64,000 bases of DNA, taken from Rhodococcus sovatensis. GTDB lineage: Bacteria; Actinomycetota; Actinomycetes; Mycobacteriales; Mycobacteriaceae. The notes below the pieces were generated by a model that ran no database searches, had not been told where the DNA came from, and saw only the letters and a list, made by a program, of their open reading frames with translations. Shown here in pieces: positions 59,242-64,000 of this stretch (positions are counted from its first letter, which is position 1; the number at the start of each line of letters is the position of its first letter). The position numbers and the translations under genes were made by a program. The stretch lies in the NCBI RefSeq assembly GCF_037327425.1, contig NZ_CP147846.1:2418001-2482000 (forward strand), given 5' to 3'.

Positions 59242-60152
59242 ACCTCGACGCTAGTGGCGATCCCCACTGTGCCGCGTCCTCCTTTCGACGGATGCGAACC
59301 TGCAGCAACCACGATGATGGCAGCCCCTACGACGATAGCAGCGCCGATCAGCTGAACCGGTGAGAGTGACTGCCCCAGAACCAGATAGCCCAACAATGCT
59401 GCGGCGAGCGGGCTGGCGAACGACAGAAACGACACGGCGAGGGCCGGGAGCTTCTCGATTCCACGAAACCACACTGCGTACGCAAGCAACGCACCGATCA
59501 CACTCAGATACAGGAAGCCCGAGATATTTTCTGCTGTAACAACTCTGGGGATTCCTTCACCTATCATCATGAACGGCAGCAGGACTGCGCCGCCGACGGT
59601 GAGTTGCCAGCCGGTGAACGTCAGCACGCCCACACCGTCGGGCCTGCCCCAGAGTTTTGTGAGCACGATGCCCGAAGCCATGCTTGCAGCGCCCGCCAGA
59701 CCGGCGAGCACACCGATCTGATCGAGACTTGCGCCTGGTTGTACTACGAGGAGGCCGACACCGACGGCGCCGAGGATGCACGAGTAGATGTGCACAGCCC
59801 GTATTCGGGCACCGAGCAGTCCAGCACCCATGAGCAGCACGATCATCGGCTGGACACTCATGACCAGCGCTGCGACGCCACCCGGCAGATGATAGGCAGC
59901 GACGAACAAGAAGTAGAAGAAGGCGCCGATGTTGAGGATCCCGAGCACCAAGGTGCGCCACCACCAGCGTCCACGAGGCAGCGCACGACCGAGAACGACG
60001 AGGATCAGACCCGCGGGCAACGCACGCACAACGGAAGCCAGCAGCGGCCGATCCGGCGGCAACAGCTCGGTCGTCACGAGATAGGTGCTACCCCAGACGA
60101 CTGGCGCGACGACAGTGATCAACGAATTGCGAAAGGACGACGAGAGAACCAC
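59238..60152 (-). CDS. EamA/DMT-family exporter
   Basis: A 304-aa drug/metabolite transporter with ten helices in two EamA repeats (about 10-140 and 150-285). VVAPVVWGSTYLVTTELLPP and the second-half SGIVLTKLWGRP and YLSVIGALLAYAVWFRGIEK are family patterns. GTG 60152 has GGGAG 5 nt before it; an in-frame start 10 codons upstream lies in the operator region and is less likely. It is divergent from marR. Relatives export amino acids or small metabolites; the substrate here is unknown. Confidence 0.88.
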   Translation of the reverse strand: MVLSSSFRNSLITVVAPVVWGSTYLVTTELLPPDRPLLASVVRALPAGLILVVLGRALPRGRWWWRTLVLGILNIGAFFYFLFVAAYHLPGGVAALVMSVQPMIVLLMGAGLLGARIRAVHIYSCILGAVGVGLLVVQPGASLDQIGVLAGLAGAASMASGIVLTKLWGRPDGVGVLTFTGWQLTVGGAVLLPFMMIGEGIPRVVTAENISGFLYLSVIGALLAYAVWFRGIEKLPALAVSFLSFASPLAAALLGYLVLGQSLSPVQLIGAAIVVGAAIIVVAAGSHPSKGGRGTVGIATSVEV

Positions 60153-60168
60153 ACTTGCTCCCAATATT

Positions 60169-60193
60169 TCGATATCAAACAATATGACATCGA
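60169..60193. promoter_or_regulatory. MarR operator candidate 1
   Basis: TCGATATC (60169-60176) and GACATCGA (60186-60193) form an inverted repeat (7 of 8 positions) with a 9-nt spacer, immediately upstream of the EamA start. It shares the half-site TTCGAT(A/G)TC with the repeat at 60228-60239. Confidence 0.65.
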
Positions 60194-60227
60194 GATAGTA
60201 GGCGGGATGCTACGGTTCGTCAAACAG

Positions 60228-60239
60228 TTCGATGTCGAA
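60228..60239. promoter_or_regulatory. MarR operator candidate 2
   Basis: TTCGATGTCGAA, a perfect 5+5 palindrome around TG, lies 17 nt before the marR ATG, just upstream of the ribosome-binding site TTGGAGG. This position would allow autorepression. Confidence 0.65.
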
Positions 60240-60256
60240 TCTTTCTTGGAGGACCG

Positions 60257-60757
60257 ATGACCGACGCAGTAGATTCGTTCCTCGCGCAATGGCAGCGCGA
60301 ACGGCCCGAGATGGACGCAACCCCGATGGGCGTGGTCGGTCGACTCTCACGAGCATCGAGCCTGGTCGAGCACGATATCAGCGAGTACTTCGTAGCCCAG
60401 GGCATGGAGCCCTGGGAGTTCGACGTGCTCGCGACACTGCGCCGTTCCGGCGCTCCCTACACGCTGACTCCGAAACGTCTGGTCGCGCGGACGATGGTCG
60501 GCTCGGCTGCCATGACCAACCGCGTGGACCGGCTCGTGGCCAAACAACTGGTCACCCGCGAAACCGATCCGAACAATCGCCGCAGTGTGTTGATCACCCT
60601 GACAGCCACAGGACACGAACTGGTGGAGCGAGTCGTCGACGGCCACGTGGCAAACGCGGCACGTCTCGTTGCCGATCTCGAACCTGTAGAACGAACGGAG
60701 CTGAACCGGCTACTACGAAAGCTGCTGATTTCGCTGGGCGACACGGTCGAGCCCTAG
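60257..60757 (+). CDS. MarR-family transcriptional regulator
   Basis: A 166-aa winged-helix repressor. The core is EFDVLATLRRSGAPYTLTPK (HTH start), MVGSAAMTNRVDRLVAKQLV (recognition helix) and the wing RETDPNNRRSVLITLTATG. ATG 60257 has GGAGG 6 nt upstream. It is divergent from the EamA exporter and convergent with efpA (4-nt overlap of stops). It probably represses the EamA-DUF418 operon and itself through the TTCGAT(A/G)TC elements. Confidence 0.93.
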   Translation: MTDAVDSFLAQWQRERPEMDATPMGVVGRLSRASSLVEHDISEYFVAQGMEPWEFDVLATLRRSGAPYTLTPKRLVARTMVGSAAMTNRVDRLVAKQLVTRETDPNNRRSVLITLTATGHELVERVVDGHVANAARLVADLEPVERTELNRLLRKLLISLGDTVEP

Positions 60758-62256
60758 GACGACTGCGCGTCTTCCTGGGCGGCCTGCGCCTGGGCTACCT
60801 GCTGCGGAGTGAAACGGATGAAGAAGGCCGCGATGCCTGCCACGACAGCGCAGACCGCGCAGCAGAAGAGCGCGAACATGTAGCCCGAGCTCAGTGCGTC
60901 CAACTGGACATCGTTCATCAGAGTGGCTGGTCCGGTCGTCCCGCCGAGGGACAATGTGCGTGAGGTGGTCAGGGCACCCACGATCGCCAGTGCTACCGGT
61001 CCACCGAGAGTCTGGGCGACGAGTGCAATTGCCGTCAGCGGCCCTATCTCGGTAGCCGGGACACCTGCGATAGCGCACAGCGGCAGTGGTATCGATGCCA
61101 TGCCTACACCGAATCCGATACCGATGACCGGGAAGAAGATGCCCGGGAAGTACGACGAGTCCGCGTTCATGGTCGCCACCGAGAACAGCAACCATCCGAC
61201 CATGATGGCCGCGCCTGCCATGACCAACCAGCGCGGCTGCACCCTCACGACAAGTTGCGAGGTGATGAACGCCGCCGCACCGAGGCCGAACGCGAACGGC
61301 ACGAACGCGAGGCCGGCGGACAGTGGGCTGTAGCCGAGGATGTCCTGAACGAACAGCGCGACGAACGCGGCAAGGCAGAACATCACGCCGCCGGCGAAAA
61401 AGATTGCAACGAACGTGGCAACGCGATTGATGTCCGAGAACAGCGAGAACGGCAGTAGCGGGTTGTCGGCCCGGCGTTCGACGACCAGGAACAATCCAAG
61501 CAACACGAGACCTGAAACGAGCGATCCGAGCACCAACGGACTGAGCCAGCCCAGTTCGGTTCCCTCACTCAACGCAAGCACTACACCCGTGCATCCAAGT
61601 GTGCCGAGTATCGCGCCCGGGAAGTCGAGGGCCAGCCGAACGCCCGCGGTCTCCCGGAGGGACACCAGAGCCAAGATGACGATGATGATCCCGATCGGCA
61701 CGTTGATGAGGAAGATCCATCGCCACGACACCTGGGTCAACGCTCCGCCGATGATCAGACCTGCGATCGAACCGACACCGGTCATCGCGGCGTAGATCGC
61801 GATTGCCTGATTGCGTACGGGACCTGGTGCGAACGTTGTTGCCACCAGTGCAAAAGCCGTCGGGGAGGCGACCGCGGCACCGACGCCTTGCAACGCCCGC
61901 GCTGCCACCAGTGTCGCCTCGTTCACAGCCAGACCACAGAGCAGCGACGCAATGGTGAACAGAATCACGCCGCCGAGAAACATCTTCTTTCGGCCGAACG
62001 CGTCGCCCAAACGCCCACCGAGCAGCATGAGTCCACCGAACGCCAACGCATACGACGTCAGCACCCAGTTGCGGCCCGCGTCGCTCAGCCCGAGATCGGC
62101 CTGCAGAGGCGCAAGCGCAAGGTTGGCAACCGTTCCATCCAGCACCACCATCAACTGCAGTCCGCTGAGTACGATGATGGCCAGGCCGAATGCCCGGGTC
62201 GTCACCGGGTAAACAATTTGCGTGGACGGCGCTGCGGGCTGCGAGTGGTCAGGCAC
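60754..62256 (-). CDS. efpA: EfpA-type MFS efflux transporter
   Basis: A 500-aa, 14-helix DHA2 transporter. Motif A is GGRLGDAFGRKKMFLGG, motif C GVGSIAGLIIGGALTQVSWR, and the distinctive C-terminal LGGTTGPATLMNDVQLDALS with RFTPQQVAQAQ matches M. tuberculosis EfpA (Rv2846c), which lies in the same order beside cysG and proS. EfpA is an exporter linked to drug tolerance and lipid transport. GTG 62256 begins 11 nt after the cysG stop, so it is co-transcribed with cysG. Confidence 0.93.
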   Translation of the reverse strand: MPDHSQPAAPSTQIVYPVTTRAFGLAIIVLSGLQLMVVLDGTVANLALAPLQADLGLSDAGRNWVLTSYALAFGGLMLLGGRLGDAFGRKKMFLGGVILFTIASLLCGLAVNEATLVAARALQGVGAAVASPTAFALVATTFAPGPVRNQAIAIYAAMTGVGSIAGLIIGGALTQVSWRWIFLINVPIGIIIVILALVSLRETAGVRLALDFPGAILGTLGCTGVVLALSEGTELGWLSPLVLGSLVSGLVLLGLFLVVERRADNPLLPFSLFSDINRVATFVAIFFAGGVMFCLAAFVALFVQDILGYSPLSAGLAFVPFAFGLGAAAFITSQLVVRVQPRWLVMAGAAIMVGWLLFSVATMNADSSYFPGIFFPVIGIGFGVGMASIPLPLCAIAGVPATEIGPLTAIALVAQTLGGPVALAIVGALTTSRTLSLGGTTGPATLMNDVQLDALSSGYMFALFCCAVCAVVAGIAAFFIRFTPQQVAQAQAAQEDAQSS

Positions 62257-62267
62257 GAGAGTTCACG

Positions 62268-63515
62268 TTACCGAGAGTCCACGGAAAAACCAGCAACGGT
62301 TCCGATCACGACGATCGCAGGCGGGCGTATCGCCTCGTCCTTCACACGCTGCGCGATCGTGGACAGGTCCGCGCGCACTTCACGCTGGGTGCGCATCGTC
62401 CCTTCTTGCACGACGAGTACCGGCGTCGTCGCCGGCCGGCCACCCCGGATCAGAACTTCAGCGAACTTGTCGATTCTCTCCACAGCCATCAAGAGCACGA
62501 TCGTCCCCTTCAGCCGGGCAAGCGCATCCCAGTCGACGAGAGAGTCGGGATGATCGGGGGCGACGTGCCCGCTCACCACGACGAACTCGTGTGTGACACC
62601 GCGGTGGGTCACAGGGACGCCCGCGGCGGACGGTACCGAGATCGCACTCGTGATTCCAGGCACCACCGTCACAGCGATCCCGGCTTCGGTCAGTGCCTCG
62701 AGCTCCTCGTACCCCCGGCCGAACACGTACGGATCACCGCCCTTGAGTCGGACGACGAACTTCCCTGCCCTCGCGCGATCGATGAGCGCCTGATTGATCG
62801 CCTCCTGAGCCATGGCCCGTCCGTAGGGGATCTTGGACGCATCGATCACCTCGACGTGCGGTCCCAGCTCGGCGAGCAGTTCGGGTGGCGCGAGACGATC
62901 GGTGACAACCACGTCGGCGTACGCCAGCAGTCGCCTGCCCCGCACCGTAATGAGGTCCGGGTCACCGGGTCCTCCGCCGACGAGTGCGACGCCGGTGTGA
63001 GGAACATGGGCGGTATCGGTGATCACACCCGATTGAAGAGCTTCCAGGACCGCATTGCGGACGGCCGCCGATCGCCGATGCTCGCCTCCTGCGAGGACGC
63101 CCAGCGTCAGTCCGTCGTAGTCCGCCGAAGCGGGCGTGACTGCGGTGCCGTCGCGAGCGACATCTGCGCGAACACAGAAAATTCTGGAACGCGCGGCCTC
63201 GGCAACGATCGCCGCGTTGGTGTCCGCCTCGTCGGTACACGCGATCGCGTACCACGCTCCATCCAGGTCGCCGCGGCGATAATCGCGCAGCTCGAGCGTC
63301 ACCTGCTCGCCTGTAGCCATCGCCTCGACGGCCGGCGTCGCTTCCCGCGTGATGACGTGCACCAGCGCGCCGGAACCGATCAACAGCGGTAGGCGTCGCT
63401 GCGCGACGGTGCCACCACCGAACACCACGACACGTTTTCCCGACAGATTCAGGCCGACGAGATAAGGCGAATCGGTCGCATCGGAGTCGGTCACATCGGA
63501 GTCAGTGGAATTCAC
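62268..63515 (-). CDS. cysG: Siroheme synthase / uroporphyrinogen-III C-methyltransferase
   Basis: A 415-aa fusion. Residues about 15-165 are the precorrin-2 dehydrogenase/ferrochelatase half (GLNLSGKRVVVFGGGTVAQR; the CysG-N NAD site); about 178-415 are the SAM-dependent uroporphyrinogen methyltransferase (VALVGGGPGDPDLITVRG, VVVTDRLAPPELLAEL, VVRLKGGDPYVFGRGYEE, VVPGITSAISVPS). It makes siroheme for sulfite and nitrite reductases. GTG 63515 gives a short Asp/Ser-rich lead; the frame is open upstream into the ABC-F gene. It corresponds to Rv2847c. Confidence 0.94.
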   Translation of the reverse strand: MNSTDSDVTDSDATDSPYLVGLNLSGKRVVVFGGGTVAQRRLPLLIGSGALVHVITREATPAVEAMATGEQVTLELRDYRRGDLDGAWYAIACTDEADTNAAIVAEAARSRIFCVRADVARDGTAVTPASADYDGLTLGVLAGGEHRRSAAVRNAVLEALQSGVITDTAHVPHTGVALVGGGPGDPDLITVRGRRLLAYADVVVTDRLAPPELLAELGPHVEVIDASKIPYGRAMAQEAINQALIDRARAGKFVVRLKGGDPYVFGRGYEELEALTEAGIAVTVVPGITSAISVPSAAGVPVTHRGVTHEFVVVSGHVAPDHPDSLVDWDALARLKGTIVLLMAVERIDKFAEVLIRGGRPATTPVLVVQEGTMRTQREVRADLSTIAQRVKDEAIRPPAIVVIGTVAGFSVDSR

Positions 63516-63525
63516 GGCGCAAACG

Positions 63526-64000
63526 CTACCGCAGGCTGCGCTCTCGCTTCGACTGGTCACTCCGCAGGCTGCGCTCTCGCCTGACACGTGTTTCGTCCCA
63601 TACCGGCTCATCGGATTCGTACACCTGTCCATCGGACCCGAACACGAGAAATCGTTCGAAACTGCGCGCGAACCACCGGTCGTGAGTTACCGCGATCACA
63701 GTCCCCTCGAACGCAGCGATCGCATCCTGCAGTGCATCGGCCGACAACAGGTCGAGATTGTCGGTCGGCTCGTCGAGCAGAAGCAAGGTTGCTCCCGAGA
63801 GCTCGAGGAGAAGAATCTGCACGCGCGCCTGCTGCCCACCCGAGAGGTTGTCGTACAGCTGCTCCGCGGCACGGGAGAGGCCGTAGCGGTCGAGGGCTCG
63901 GCTTGCAGCTTCCCGTCCCATCCCGTCGCGGTGCTCGTTACCGAGATGGAGGATGTCGAGCAAGGTCTTTCCGGTCAGATCGGGACGGGTGTGAGTCTGC
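63526..64000 (-). CDS. ABC-F family ATPase, C-terminal part (runs off the right edge)
   Basis: The last 157 codons of a soluble ABC-F protein. NLSGGQQARVQILLLELSGA is the ABC signature, ATLLLLDEPTDNLD is Walker B with the ABC-F-specific DEPTDNLD, and VTHDRWFARSFERFLVF gives the switch His. ABC-F proteins act on the ribosome (translation factors or antibiotic resistance); no transmembrane partner exists. The C terminus repeats RERSLR because of a 33-bp duplication. The start and first ATPase domain are outside the window. Confidence 0.88.
   Translation of the reverse strand, partial: QTHTRPDLTGKTLLDILHLGNEHRDGMGREAASRALDRYGLSRAAEQLYDNLSGGQQARVQILLLELSGATLLLLDEPTDNLDLLSADALQDAIAAFEGTVIAVTHDRWFARSFERFLVFGSDGQVYESDEPVWDETRVRRERSLRSDQSKRERSLR
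63529..63580 (-). repeat. 33-bp-period direct repeat at the ABC-F C terminus
   Basis: CCGCAGGCTGCGCTCTCGC occurs at 63529-63547 and 63562-63580, exactly 33 nt apart, so the frame is kept and the protein ends RERSLRSDQSKRERSLR. It looks like an in-frame tandem duplication that added 11 codons. Confidence 0.8.

Noticed and set aside
1..64000. Mobile elements, CRISPR arrays, phage or toxin-antitoxin modules
   Set aside because: No transposase, integrase, recombinase, cas gene, regularly spaced repeats or recognisable toxin was seen; the insertions relative to M. tuberculosis are ordinary metabolic or transport genes without flanking repeats that I could detect.
1..64000. tRNA or rRNA genes
   Set aside because: The few intergenic gaps were read for cloverleaf arms and terminal CCA; none fits.

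Overview
The window is a 64 kb piece of the chromosome of a high-GC actinobacterium of the order Mycobacteriales, most likely a Rhodococcus or close Nocardiaceae relative. The evidence is the GC-rich codon use, frequent GTG starts, 4-nt stop/start overlaps, a mycobacterial-type polyprenol-phosphate mannose synthase, the pptT/pptH pair, an EfpA-type exporter, and a gene order from pepR to cysG that follows the Mycobacterium tuberculosis Rv2782c-Rv2847c backbone with insertions. I see no rRNA, tRNA, CRISPR array, insertion sequence or prophage; almost every base is coding.

Region by region. (1) 1-6941, minus strand: an operon for an aldehyde dehydrogenase, an APC permease and a GMC oxidoreductase (choline/alcohol-to-acid type), followed by a degenerate cNMP-binding/CBS/nucleotidyltransferase protein and the 5' end of a large MGH1/GH63-type glucosidase. 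(2) 7032-8467: a RibD/DHFR-like reductase, a small unknown gene with a strong hairpin in its leader, and an atypical receiver protein. (3) 8678-23802: the complete 14-gene nuoABCDEFGHIJKLMN operon for proton-pumping NADH:quinone oxidoreductase, nearly all genes overlapping. (4) 23924-26723: a membrane diguanylate cyclase, a small membrane protein, Ppm1 and a PlsC-type acyltransferase. (5) 26787-31929, minus: ribF, rpsO, pnp and pepR, with remarkable RNA hairpins. (6) 32032-35334: a manganese-type ABC transporter ending in its DtxR/MntR-family regulator. (7) 35335-37870, minus: pptH, pptT, truB. (8) 37966-41208: a small membrane gene and a molybdate operon (HTH-TOBE regulator, modA, modB, modC). 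(9) 41190-49390, minus: the translation/transcription operon rimP, nusA, ylxR, infB, a DUF503 gene, rbfA, a DHH phosphoesterase and dinF. (10) 49519-54280: a putative lipoprotein plus ferritin-like pair, and an inserted MFS/TetR/acyl-CoA dehydrogenase module. (11) 54344-64000: proS, yaaA, a DUF2786 gene, a DUF418 gene, an EamA exporter, a MarR regulator, efpA, cysG and a truncated ABC-F gene.

How they work together: the window combines respiratory complex I, the RNA degradation/translation core (pnp, rpsO, infB, nusA, rbfA, rimP, truB, proS), metal acquisition (Mn and Mo), CoA/carrier-protein phosphopantetheine turnover (pptT against pptH) and several exporter-regulator pairs. I found no clear new defence or mobile system. 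The least explained signals are structural: a 19-bp hairpin that contains the pepR start codon, a branched pnp leader, a 13-bp hairpin after infB, a 15-bp hairpin in the leader of a 59-aa gene, a 12-bp inverted repeat before an acyl-CoA dehydrogenase gene, and short tandem duplications at the two clearly non-overlapping junctions of the nuo operon.
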